Assembly: GCA_030407315.1 (NCBI GenBank)
Contig: JALQPE010002394.1
Coordinates: forward strand, 26,269 to 90,268
Origin: Asparagopsis taxiformis
Taxonomy: Eukaryota > Rhodophyta > Florideophyceae > Bonnemaisoniales > Bonnemaisoniaceae
DNA: 64,000 nucleotides
Direction of reading: 5' to 3'
Positions 12,951 through 23,611 of the stretch are shown here, in pieces. The notes under the pieces were generated by a model. The model was not told the origin of the DNA and made no database searches. It was given only the letters and a program-made list of their open reading frames with translations. The stretch's first letter is position 1, and each line of letters opens with the position of its first letter. The position numbers were made by a program, and so were the translations under genes.

Positions 12951-13442
12951 ATGATGCCACGTTGTAGAGCATTGTTGTGGTTTATACGATTTCATCTCCT
13001 GTTGGTGCTTCTGTGCAGCGCAGAAAGGCCTGATCAACATGTCGCAATCGGTGATAGCGTACGACCATTGGGAACCATGATTCTATCGAATACATTTAAT
13101 ACACAGCGTGGTTTATTCTTGTCCATATTTCATTTGTCGGTTTGGATCAACAGCGTATCACCTTGCCAAGTTTGTATGTTTTTAGGAAACATATCGAATC
13201 GTAGCATACAACCCAGCAATCTCACATACCTCCGAAATCTTACGTTATTGGTACCCCTGGACACTAGTTTTAATAATCATGCGAAGCAAATTCCGTCCCT
13301 TATGCCACAAAATTCTCAACCGTGTTGGACTCGTCATCACTCGAACAGGTGCAACTTGAAGGGAAAGCACGTATTCTATAAGCCACAATGTGTTTCCAGT
13401 CCTGTCGTCTTTCTGCCCAAGTCTCTATTCGACGTGATGTAA
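12951..13442 (+). CDS. Hypothetical small secreted protein
   Basis: A 163-codon frame opening with two ATGs (12951 and 12954). The N-terminus (MPRCRALLWF followed by a Leu-rich stretch ending CSAERP) is a plausible signal peptide. The rest has several Cys and Asn-x-Thr/Ser sites but no domain I recognise, and no paralogue in the window. It lies between decayed array copies 2 and 3, on the opposite strand. It may be a chance frame. Confidence 0.25.
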   Translation: MMPRCRALLWFIRFHLLLVLLCSAERPDQHVAIGDSVRPLGTMILSNTFNTQRGLFLSIFHLSVWINSVSPCQVCMFLGNISNRSIQPSNLTYLRNLTLLVPLDTSFNNHAKQIPSLMPQNSQPCWTRHHSNRCNLKGKHVFYKPQCVSSPVVFLPKSLFDVM

Positions 13443-14038
13443 TGATACCTCTTACATTCCCATCACGTGTATCATCTTAATGGGACCGCCCTGTATCGGA
13501 TAGGACCCATCGAAATCGCTTCATTTCAAACAAGTCTCGACCAATAGAAACGGTTCGTACAGATTGTGGAGAAAATATTCGAAAAAACAATGACCAGGGG
13601 TGCCCTCCCAAACAGACAGACCAGGTCCACTATTAAAAAACCCCCCGTTCCGTCATGGACCGACAGGTCGGTCACGCGATTTCAGATCACAGACTTCAAC
13701 CTCTGATCGTCTCAACTCTCGGTATTGCATAGCCGCTTCTACCAGACCTCTTCGACTCTTCCAGGCGTATTCTTGCTTCGTGCGATAACCACGTCTGGTA
13801 TCGGTGTACATATTCTGTGCGAGAATAATCTTCAACAGCCATTCCAACCACTTGAGCGAGTATCACGACCTTCCGGCGCCGCCCGTCTCACCGCGTCCAT
13901 CATCAACTTCGCTTGGTTCATTGCAAATAACGCACAATGCAGAAGATTGTTCACAAACTTTGCATTTCTAAAACTGCACAGTTGTAATGGCCTGTTCTTC
14001 CCCATGGCCGTGACTTCCAAGGTTACTTTCAGGTATCC
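13443..14038. other. Array spacer
   Basis: No gene seen. The segment 13960-14030 carries AAACTGCACAGTTGTAATGG, which resembles the flank downstream of array copies 2 and 4 and marks the boundary of the duplicated unit. Confidence 0.45.
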
Positions 14039-15680
14039 TCAGTTCATCCAGTAAAAAGGCATTTCTGCTCTGTCTTTGCTTCGATCTTCGCTTGCCAATT
14101 TTGACCGCGTCAATACACGATGATAAAACCAGTTGCAGTTGCCACGATCACCCATACGTCCGCGTGCAAGCACCACGTCCGCCGGCGATATCTCGTCGTC
14201 GTCTGATACGACAAGCGGCCCCCCAACATCCACTCCCTCTCAAAAAACTTGGCTTCAGATGTGGATTCATGCTCCCCGTGCACAATGGCTGCCAATCTGT
14301 TCAACAGATTTCTGAAGCAATTCAGTCGCAATGGCTCAACCTTTTCGTTGTACAAAACGCTTTTCACTTGCAACTCTTTCCCAAGGTCTACACGATCCTC
14401 CTCGTGGAACTCATACGCACCATTCACATCTCGTTCACACAGATATTTCATGTTTGATATATCATCCGGGGGGACTTTCCATGCTGTTGACAGTGCTTTG
14501 GCCTGTTCCTGACAGAGAACAGCGACCTCCTCACCAGTGATGCGCACAGTAACGGGAAATGGGATACTTCTCGTCATACGATACGCACGAAGAGCAGCTA
14601 TTATATCGGGCTCCCCACAATAGTTGGCTTCGGGCTTCCACTCCAGACGAATTTCTGTACCATCTAATAGTTCATCTCGGAAGGCGTTACCATCTAGGGA
14701 TGGATGTTGAAGCTCTTCTGATCGGAGTGGACATCGGTGGCATTTGGTGATTTGGGCGTTCTCCATGTGCCATGAGGGAGCTCTCTCGAGCACGAACTGG
14801 GCAGCATCATATCGCTTCAACAAGTACCAATACTGTTGTGCACCCTGTGGACAGTTATGAACCTTGCCGTAAGCGGTAGCAATCTGCAATAATATGCTTT
14901 GCTCAGAGATCTGTTGACTTCCCTAAGGTGTTTCGCATGCTTGACCATGAAGAAGTTGGGCTGCTTTAGATCTCTTTGTGCAATATCGCAAGTTTCCGCA
15001 ACTTGAGTACATGTCGTTCCTTTTCTGTATGGCACTCTCTTTGGTCAGCACAGATTTTCACAGGTATTGAGTCATTATAAGCCCTTCAGAGAGCGACATC
15101 AGCACACCTAGCAGGCCTGACTCCCAATCTGATTTGGTTCATGAGGTTTTTCAGCGAGCTTGGGATCTTTCCCAGTGCATACCATCGATTTCCTCTACGA
15201 AAATCGCCTCTGCATGGTCCAGCGATCGAGAAGAGGATGTTCATCCACTCTAATCATGCTCTTTTCGTCTCACCTCATTTAAATCTCACATGTCTCCCAT
15301 GCATGTACGGTTTGGGTCGTACACGGTTGAACACCATTCCTTATAGGTGTGCCACGAAGTGCGGGGTTCGAAAAGATATTAGCCACGGGCGTTAATAATT
15401 TCGTGCGGTATAATACAGTAACGTGGTGATAATGAGGAGCATGTCAGGGGAAGAGAAGCGTCATGTCACATAGAGACACAGAAATAGTGATTGCAGAGGC
15501 ACCACATAATCTATACAACGCAATATAATCTCCTGCACTGAAATGTGCAATATAATTGTGCACGCCGGAACCAATGGCACTGAACATGCCAATGACATGC
15601 AAGCATAGAAACAGCCTCGAATCACTGTTCAAGTCATTGGAAGAACAATTTTCCAAGCAAGGAACGAGTGAATGTTTGGA
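14039..15680 (-). pseudogene. Array family membrane protein, copy 3 (decayed)
   Basis: Homologous in order to the intact copy but broken. The membrane region survives in a 70-codon frame (15444-15656). The middle is eroded between about 14890 and 15440, with remnants such as the 14817-15035 frame. A 259-codon frame (14110-14889) then matches the second half closely but lacks a segment around the family motif WELTD..N. The C-terminal end is in a different frame at 14039-14233. The well-preserved block 14250-14889 stands out against the decayed flanks, as in copy 2. Confidence 0.75.
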
Positions 15681-16340
15681 CTAGAAGAAAATCTGCAATC
15701 TCCATCCGAATTCGAGATCAAATCACAATCATATCTTGTGTTCTAAGGAAAGTTGTCAAATTCTGTCATGCTCCTGATGGACTTGCGCATGAAAATTGTT
15801 CTTGATACAAATGCAGGGCTCTGGTTTATTTCAAAACGTGGTAGTCGGATAATTGCTCTGCACATCTTCTCGTCTTCAAATGGAAATCCGTGGGTAGACT
15901 TAATCCATACTTAACCATTTCGTCGGACCGTACGGCAATTAACCAAGTTTAGATCAGACATTTGCAAAGTTTGGCATGTCACGGCTCTCCACGCCAGCCA
16001 CGCATCGTGTGACACCTGCAATTTTATTAGCCCTTCCATTCCTGCGTTGTGCCCTTATTCAAGCTGACATGTAACCCATGTTTGACTTTGCGGCGAGTTT
16101 GAAGACCATCCTGCCTGTATTCATATCATCAAGTTTATCACTCGCTTTATCGCCAAGCATGCGAAAATCCGATGACACATTCTACACTTCAAAAACTGCA
16201 TTGGGCTCTACACAATTCGTCATCAGGCATACTACTATAACGAGGGCACCATCCTAAAGCTTTGCGGTTGCAATGTCTTGTCGCTAATTGTCATGAAGTT
16301 TATGGGTACCGAAGAGCACCAAACCTTAGTACATGCCATA
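15681..16340. other. Array spacer
   Basis: No gene seen. Bases 16190-16290 are the 3' flank of copy 4 and match the flank downstream of copy 2 (CTACACAA, GCGGTTGCAATGTCTTG). Confidence 0.45.
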
Positions 16341-18323
16341 TTAGGGTATGATAACATTTGTACTCTGTCTTTGCTCCGACCTTTTCTTGGCAATTTCAGT
16401 GGCAGCCTCATGCGAAAACAAAAACCATTTGCGGCTATCGCTACCACCCATGGATCCATAGGCAAGTGCAGTATCCTCAAGTGCTGTTTTATCGTTGTCG
16501 AATTCGAAAAGCAGCTCCCCGAACATCCATTCCCTCTCAAAAAAATTGGCTTCAGATGTGGATTCAAGCTCCTTGTGTACAATGGCTGCCAATCTGTTCA
16601 ACAGATTTTTCAAACAATTCAGTCGCAATGGCTCAACCTTTTCGTTGTACAAAACGCTTTTCACTTGCAACACTTTCCCAAGGTCTAAGCGATCCTCCTC
16701 GTGGAACTCATACGCACCATTCCCATCTCGTTCACACAGACATTTCATGTTTGATATATCATCCGGGGGGACTTTCCATGCTGTTGACAGTGCTTCGACC
16801 TGATCTTGACGGAGGGCTGCGACCTCCTCATCAGTGATGCGCACAGTAACGGGAAATGGGATACTTCTCGTCATACGATACGCACGAAGAGCGGCCTTTA
16901 CAATGGATAACCCTCCACCATCATCTTTGTTGCCAGCATATTCGTTCATTGTGGACCGCAGTTGTAACCAGTTGTCGTCTGTGAGTTCCCAATACTCGGT
17001 TTCCGCCTCCCATTCGAGACGAATCTCTGTGCCATCTAGTAGTTCATCTCGGAAGGCGTTACCATCTAGGGATGGATGTTGAAGCTCCTCTGATCGAAGT
17101 GGACGTCGGTGGCGCTTGGTGATTTGGGCGTTTTCAATGTGCCATGAGGGAGCTCTCTCGAGCATGAACTGGGTAGCATCATCTCGCTTTAACAGGTACC
17201 AATACTGTGGTGCACCCTGTGGACATTTATGAATCTTGCCGTATGCCAGGGCATTCTGTAGATGTATGCTTTGCTCGAACATCTGGCGACTTTCCTGATT
17301 TGTATTTTCGTCATCATTGTCAATGACATCGCCTGGTAAGGGAAGATTACCAACAAATACTTCTCCACCAAGCCAATCGAACATATATTGGTACCATTCA
17401 TCACGGTTGTTGTTAGGTTGCTGAGGATCTTCTCTGGCCAGCTTGATGTGCAGTAACATTGCGATATCCTCGCGACGCTCACATTCGACATAACGTTTCC
17501 CGTGCTTGACCGTGAAGAACTTGAGTTGCTCGAGCTCTCTTTGCGGAACACCCCATATTTTGGCAACTTCAGTACCTTTGGTCCCCCTGACGCTATAATA
17601 CTCTCGTGTTCCAACACAGATTCTAACGGGGACCGGTATTGAATATGCCATTCGAAGTGCAGCAACGGCGTGCTTAGCAGGCCCCACACCCGATCTGACT
17701 TGTTTCATGAAGTCTTTCCAAAGAACCTGCGATTTCTCCCAACGCATCTTATCGATTTCCTCAACGAAAATCGCCTCTGTATGGTCCCATAATCGCGATG
17801 AGTATGCCTCGCCATTCCAGTCAAGCTTTTCTCGTCTCGATTGTTGTAACGTTTGATTGGGGAATACCTCATCTTTCAGCGGCTTTCGCCACATGCGCTT
17901 GAACACCATGCCGTTATACGTGCGCCACATGGGCGTATGGGAATGGAACTCTCGAAACAGCATTGGCCACGGGCGATAAGAATTTTGTGCGATATAATAT
18001 TGTAGCGTGGTGGTAATCAGGAGCATATCAGGAGAAGAGAACCGGTATGTGACATACAGAGATAGAGAAATAGTGATTGCAGAGGCACCATATAATCCCA
18101 AGTACGCAACGTATTCTCCCATATGGGAATCAGCATTATATTTATGCAAGCCAGAAGCAATGGCACTGAACAACATGCCAATGACATGCAACCCTAAAAA
18201 CAGCCACGAATCGCTGTTGGAGTCATCGCAAGAACAGTTGTCTGAGCGAGGAAGCCCGCTAGTCACATTGATGAGTGTGAACGCTAGGGCTATTTGCGAA
18301 TAGATGCGAAGTTGTGGAGACAT
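16341..18323 (-). CDS. Array family membrane protein, copy 4 (intact, 660 aa)
   Basis: The only uninterrupted member of the local family, starting at the ATG ending at 18323. Residues 1-24 form a signal peptide. Hydrophobic segments lie at about 40-59, 71-94 and 98-112, with a Cys-rich acidic loop (30-39) before the first. From about residue 140 the chain is soluble and charged, so a large domain probably faces one side of the membrane. That part contains two related units of roughly 200 residues: each has an acidic Trp-rich lead-in, then AALR followed within a few residues by SIPxPV, then a W.VP segment, then an ALAYG...(W/K)W/Y.L segment. No known domain, catalytic motif or transporter signature is apparent. 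Neighbours are decayed copies of the same gene in the same orientation. The function is unknown; a surface receptor or sensor role would be speculation. Confidence 0.75.
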   Translation of the reverse strand: MSPQLRIYSQIALAFTLINVTSGLPRSDNCSCDDSNSDSWLFLGLHVIGMLFSAIASGLHKYNADSHMGEYVAYLGLYGASAITISLSLYVTYRFSSPDMLLITTTLQYYIAQNSYRPWPMLFREFHSHTPMWRTYNGMVFKRMWRKPLKDEVFPNQTLQQSRREKLDWNGEAYSSRLWDHTEAIFVEEIDKMRWEKSQVLWKDFMKQVRSGVGPAKHAVAALRMAYSIPVPVRICVGTREYYSVRGTKGTEVAKIWGVPQRELEQLKFFTVKHGKRYVECERREDIAMLLHIKLAREDPQQPNNNRDEWYQYMFDWLGGEVFVGNLPLPGDVIDNDDENTNQESRQMFEQSIHLQNALAYGKIHKCPQGAPQYWYLLKRDDATQFMLERAPSWHIENAQITKRHRRPLRSEELQHPSLDGNAFRDELLDGTEIRLEWEAETEYWELTDDNWLQLRSTMNEYAGNKDDGGGLSIVKAALRAYRMTRSIPFPVTVRITDEEVAALRQDQVEALSTAWKVPPDDISNMKCLCERDGNGAYEFHEEDRLDLGKVLQVKSVLYNEKVEPLRLNCLKNLLNRLAAIVHKELESTSEANFFEREWMFGELLFEFDNDKTALEDTALAYGSMGGSDSRKWFLFSHEAATEIAKKRSEQRQSTNVIIP

Positions 18324-21300
18324 CTTTGAGCTGTTGGGAGAAATGAAGAGAAAGGAGAGGGAAGTGTGAGTAACGTAGATGTATGTGCGGGTAGTGTGGT
18401 GACATTTTGGGAAAGGTGTAGCGAGAAGGTCGGTTGAAATGGGATGGTGGCGGTGGAGGGTATTGTGGAATCATGCACGTGCATGGGGATTTAGTCGCGT
18501 TCGTCCGTTGAATTTCCGCAAATGGTAAGGTCTGGAACGCAGATGCCACAAGCTGGCGCAAATTGCGACGGGCAAGCTAATTTCTCGATAAAGCAGAGTT
18601 TAGACAGGCGATCAGATCAAATATGAAGTGAAAACTAGGATGCAATAAAAATCCTCTGATGGATCAAAGCATTGGAATGCTCCGAATTTCGGCTGATCTG
18701 TTTCTGAACCAATTGGCACTCCATGACTTTGTTTGAATATTGTGACAGCATATCCACGGCTACCACGCTTGCACCAGGTCCCTCACCGGGTTTGTGGTTC
18801 ATTTGGTTTTTTCAAACATCGTGCGATTGTGATGAAGTCAGTGCGCCCATAGTGTAACCCTTTTTCTGAGTGCCACAAGTACACCGATTTGTTCAACCCA
18901 GGCGACTCTACACTTGTACGTTTCGCATTTGTATTAGATGCGCATATCTTACAGCAGTGAAACCTAGTAGTCCACTATTGAATATAAGTGTTGGAACTGA
19001 ACAAACTTTACAAGTACTGTCAAGATTTCATGTGAAAAAGTTGCCAGCTCATCGGGGAAAGCGCATATCTCGGCCGACAGCAGTGTACCAGTGATTGTTT
19101 ACAATGGGAAGTAGTCTTCGTGTTTTCTTGAAACATTCAAGTTGTGGAAAACAAATTCACCATTACATTCCTCGGGCTGAGCCCACCAGTTTTAGCAATA
19201 ATACGAACGCGAGGCATGTACAAAACGTACTGCTTGTCGTAGTGAATATGCTCAAGTTACCGAAAGACCGTTCAGTTGGATTGCCTCGACAAACTTTTTC
19301 TCTGGCAGACGACTTCCGTCCACTGGAATAAGGAGCCGTGGTAACTCCTACTCTGCAATTGTACGCGTGTACAACGATATACACGTTGCCATCATCGACA
19401 CGACGATTTCTAACGGCTAAAGATGTTTCAAAAACAACCAAACTTGGTCTTGATTTCTCAAATGTTTTTCAATCATCTTCCCGCGCATCAATACGAGCCT
19501 AATCTGGCGAACATCACTCTTTCCATTTACACGCGAACGCACAGATCCTGCCCACCGCGCACTCAATAATCCATCAAACGCATTCATGCCGAGCTAGATT
19601 GCGCCCGTATTCGGGCCTCCTCCATCGGGATAACATGCAATGGTGCGACTAACATAGCGCGAGAAACAAGTGTGTCAAACCGCACTTGAGAACCCCAATA
19701 CATCTGGACTTTTCCAATCGCGGTCCTCACAACGTATTGTGCACTACGTTGTAACAAGATGTTCCCCCGCCTGACTACGGAAAGATTCCACACGGAACCT
19801 AGTGGTGTGCACAAGTTTCGATTTTTATTTGTTCTCAACATGCACTGTCGTCCGATTGGCGTCTGTTGAGTTGGTGACACGAATGCTTCCTGCCTTGTAT
19901 GTGTAATGTAAAAGTGAACACATGTTGTCAATTTTCACAATTGAGTTGGCTGTATCCTCTTCCATAACTTTTCTCGTTACAGTAGCATGCAGTCGCTGCT
20001 CAACAAACATCTCGCGTATTTGAATATAATGTGCAAGCTTGACATACATTCATACGCCTGCTTAATCTTAGCTCGCGGAGCCGAGTTTCTATGACACGGA
20101 TAATCCGGCTCCTATCTACGCGCGGAATTAGTGCAGCTGGTACGCTGCTGCGAGTACTGTTGGAAGGGTAAGGTGTGCCGGAGTAGATGTACAACCTCAT
20201 GTCGACCGACGTCATGCGTATACATTGGCAGCCAAATGTTGTTTCATTGCTATTTATCATCGCCGACATCCCGATGAAAGCCGCCCAATTGGTTGATAAT
20301 TACTCCTCGTTATACACTTCGGCCCGAAAAAAAACGGCGTGATATCACCCATCATACACCATCTTTTCCAAATAAATCTATGACATATCCCGTCACACGC
20401 AAAAAATTCGTCTAATTCCATTAAGCACGATAAGTGACAAGGGTTAGCCAGCCCTCTGAATGAATCGTCAAACGATTCATCTCTGGGGACGCCAAATGAC
20501 GTCTTTCTCCGCGACATCTTGTCGGAGATTTTTTAACGTCCTTAAACCGCTCATATCGCCCGATCGTACGTAAGCAGGGCCACGTCGCAGTCACGCCGTG
20601 ACCCCAATCCTTACACGTATGCTCCTCTGTACCGTATATTGAGACCGTTTCTGAAAAATCAAATCGCTTACGGAACGCAACAAGGATAGTAGAGGCAGAG
20701 CCTTCGCGTTGGCGATGCGTATGATGCACAGCACGGTGTGATGCTACCGAAGATTCTATCTCGAATTATCTCTTCGCTGAATGGTCCAAAATCATCCGCA
20801 GAAGCTGTCTATTGTGCTTGCTTGCTTCGCGTCCTTTTGACCCCGTTTGCAGACGACGCATTCAATTACATGCTTTTTCAATATGCCAAAAGAATCGTTT
20901 CATCCCTCCCCGACCAGTTGCAACGCTTCGTTTGCTTACCGTGCCGTACGCAATAAATTCGTAGATGCTACTTCTTGCCGAGCGTTGCCCCTTTCTCTCT
21001 AGCCTTGTAAAGATTTTGCAAGCCCTTATTATCTACGCTATGGTGACCAATGCGTACAATGCAATGCAGTATATGACCGTGATGACGGCATGACCGAAAG
21101 GTGAAAATCAATGTGACACCCATCCTTCCCGTTCCCATGATTTCATTGGGAAAAGACTAACAATGGTGAGATGAGGTATATTCCATTCTGTACACACTTG
21201 TTGTACGATGTCAGCTATCACCACCAAGACAATTCCTCCAACAAAGGGCATGTCAATCTCTTCTTTTCCATCCATCAGATCCGTTGCATCGTTGAATCCC

Positions 21301-21531
21301 CAATTTGCAAAGTACCTCTCTATAGCAACATCTTTCTTTCAGATACAGATTTCGCATCATTGCGTCCATCTCCTGAATACAGTGGAATTACGCCGCACGT
21401 TTTTCTCCTCCATCTCATTGTACCATGTTGGAACCTTCACATCTAATCGAACGTGCTCCAGAATCGCTGGATCCCCATCCAAATCGGCAGCGACGGCTGA
21501 AAAAGCAGACATATCATCCACCCACAAACAA
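18324..21531. other. Intergenic, no supportable gene
   Basis: About 3.2 kb with only short frames (up to about 115 codons) in all six frames. None has a domain, signal peptide or paralogue. The final 100 bases are the promoter region of the vWA gene at 21642. Confidence 0.5.
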
Positions 21532-21539
21532 TATAAATA
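21532..21539 (+). promoter_or_regulatory. TATA box of vWA gene copy 2
   Basis: TATAAATA, about 105 bases upstream of the ATG at 21642. The intervening leader is pyrimidine- and CA-rich with no ATG, as expected for a 5' leader. Confidence 0.65.
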
Positions 21540-21641
21540 CCCCACCTACCTCATCGATCCCCATCTTCTCGGCATCATCCAAGCCTACAAGCCCAGCAAC
21601 AATCGAAGCATCTCCACTTTCGACTTAAAAGAACATCCAAA

Positions 21642-22346
21642 ATGTCCCGCCACACCATCGCCGCATCTGTCCTCCTCGCTCTAATTGCCGTCACGCATGC
21701 ACAGACCAACTTTGTCAACTTGTTTCCCGATGGCTCTCTTTTCGCTTCTGAGGAAGCGCTTCTGATTGCACGTGGTCTCCGCCAGCGCGTCGCCAACCAG
21801 GGTGGCTGTAATGTCAACGTTTGCTTCGCTTTGGACGGTTCTGGTTCCATCTCACCAAGTGAATTCCGCACACAGCAGGATTTCGTGCTCTTCGTCTCCG
21901 CTATTTTGTCCGGTTCCGGTGACACCGGCTTAGCTGCCACACAATACGGTCTTCGTAACATCGATATCAGCAAGCTGACATCTGATGCTGATTCATTTCT
22001 TCTCAGCGTCGACGACGCCAAGCAGGCTTTCGCCCCGCGTACTTTCATTGCTGCCGGTCTCGGTTTCTGCATCCAACAACTTCGTCCCCGTCTCGAGGAT
22101 GCCAACAAGGTTGTGTTGATCGGTGATGGTCGCTCCAACTTTGGTGGAAACCCCGTGCCAATTGCCAGGAGATTCCGCCGCAGATACGACGGTGACATCT
22201 GCGCAATCGGTATTGGATTCAGGGACAACAGGACTCTTCGCCGCATTACTGGAAGCCGAACTCGTGTGCTCAGCATTAACAACTACTTCGAGCTTCTCGA
22301 CATCGTCGATCAGATCGTTGTCGAGGTTTGCGGTCTTCACGACTAA
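21642..22346 (+). CDS. Secreted von Willebrand factor type A domain protein (copy 2)
   Basis: 234 aa. Residues 1-20 are a signal peptide ending THA-Q. The rest is a single vWA domain: MIDAS Asp65-x-Ser67-x-Ser69 (DGSGS), Thr134 in the second MIDAS loop, Asp162 in IGDG. The length is typical for an isolated vWA domain. The protein is very similar to the product of 2456-3163 along its whole length, differing mainly in the signal peptide and scattered surface positions, so the two are recent paralogues. Orientation is opposite to copy 1. A TATA box lies upstream and an AATAAA hexamer about 90 bases downstream, both as expected for a functional gene. Likely a secreted adhesion or matrix protein; the ligand is unknown. 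Confidence 0.88.
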   Translation: MSRHTIAASVLLALIAVTHAQTNFVNLFPDGSLFASEEALLIARGLRQRVANQGGCNVNVCFALDGSGSISPSEFRTQQDFVLFVSAILSGSGDTGLAATQYGLRNIDISKLTSDADSFLLSVDDAKQAFAPRTFIAAGLGFCIQQLRPRLEDANKVVLIGDGRSNFGGNPVPIARRFRRRYDGDICAIGIGFRDNRTLRRITGSRTRVLSINNYFELLDIVDQIVVEVCGLHD

Positions 22347-22434
22347 TTTGTACGTTCTAGTACCTTTTATTCGAATGTTTTGGTGCATAGATTGAATGGA
22401 AAGATTGTGAGTAGCTCTCACTGCTAGGAAGGAA

Positions 22435-22440
22435 AATAAA
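22435..22440 (+). terminator. Possible polyadenylation signal
   Basis: AATAAA about 90 bases after the stop codon of the vWA gene, followed by a T-rich stretch. Confidence 0.4.
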
Positions 22441-22645
22441 CTTTGAATGGCTCCAGAGATACCAAACTTTGTTATATTATTGTTCTGTAACATTCTGAAC
22501 TGAAGGCCCGCAAGGAATTGTATGTTTGAGATTATATGCACAAAAAGATTTCATTAAACGTAACCAGAAACTTCGGATCCAAGGATTTATCGATTGCTTG
22601 CGACCGGTGGACATGAACGGGATGTGACTCAAAATAGAAAAGATC

Positions 22646-22718
22646 TGCCGACTCCCAGGATCGAACTGGGGACCTTAAGAACTTCAGTCTCACGCTCTCC
22701 CAACTGAGCTAAATCGGC
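22646..22718 (-). tRNA. tRNA-Phe (GAA)
   Basis: The minus strand folds into a full 73-base cloverleaf. The acceptor stem is GCCGATT with AGTCGGC (one G-T pair), discriminator A. The D arm is GCTC/GAGC, and the anticodon stem TGAGA/TCTTA closes the loop CTGAAGT, giving anticodon GAA. The T arm is CCCAG/CTGGG with loop TTCGATC. There is no intron and no encoded CCA. The internal A box (TAGCTCAGTTGG) and B box (GTTCGATCC) are intact, so it is probably functional. Confidence 0.95.
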
Positions 22719-23101
22719 TCCTACCGTAATACTTCGCCTTTCGTTATTTATTACTCCAAAATTAGGAATAAGAGAAAACATACAGTCCCTCTCCACGACG
22801 GCTCAATTCTGGACATTGAGGGGTGTCTGACATCATCAATGACTAAATTAGTAAACTTTCTGATAAAATTTATTCGAAAATCAGGACTCTTGTAAAACCG
22901 ACGTCTATCGGCAGAGTTGAGGCTTTTTAGTAAAAGTTTGGACAAACTTCCAGCGAAATATACACACAACGTGTCAGAACGCGAACTCATCGAAAGCTGT
23001 TGGGAAATCCATATCCTTCATCTCCTCCCTAGCCAATCAGCTCCGCTCTGTTGGGATATCCATATAACCAGGTGACCTTCCAACTCTAGTGTCTATCGGA
23101 C

Positions 23102-23125
23102 AAGTGGCCTCATATGAGGCCACTT
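23102..23125. repeat. Perfect 24-base palindrome
   Basis: AAGTGGCCTCAT followed directly by its reverse complement ATGAGGCCACTT, then T residues. It lies about 100 bases outside the left end of the Harbinger element. It could be a hairpin, a dimeric protein site, or the relic of another element. Confidence 0.7.
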
Positions 23126-23226
23126 TTTACCACAGTAGTTTAAATTGAAAAAATAGACTAGTTCCCATACTGCCACTAGAAGACTGGGAGCAACCGGAAA
23201 TTTCCAGTCCGCCATTCCGACACTTT

Positions 23227-23270
23227 AGAGGGTTTTGGAATCCTACAAGCAGGAAGTTTGTAGGATTTTA
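23227..23270 (+). repeat. Left terminal inverted repeat of Harbinger element
   Basis: AGAGGGTTTTGGAA plus an inner GTAGGATTTT box; matches the right end in inverted orientation, with a short insertion between the boxes. Preceded by TTT at 23224-23226. Confidence 0.75.
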
Positions 23271-23611
23271 GGGGGCGTTTTTCTATTAATAAGATCGCTG
23301 ATCCTGTAAGTGTTTGAGGGGAGTAGTTGTGTACGAAAGTTCTAGATGTAAAACCTTTCTAAAACAACTTCAAAAAGAAATCACTTTTCAACAAATCGAA
23401 TTGTATTCAAAAACACGCTCATCCGTTACGTCACGGAATTCCTCGAGAGCTTTACCTCGTCACTCAGACAGCTGTCCAGGATTCTGATCCGGTCTCACAA
23501 TTCTCACTCGACGGATTCCTGTTCAAGTACATAAACATAGACAGAAGTCAGTTGACAAGATTGATCAAGACGTCGTCAATAACTCTTAGATCCGCAACAA
23601 TTTTCATCATT

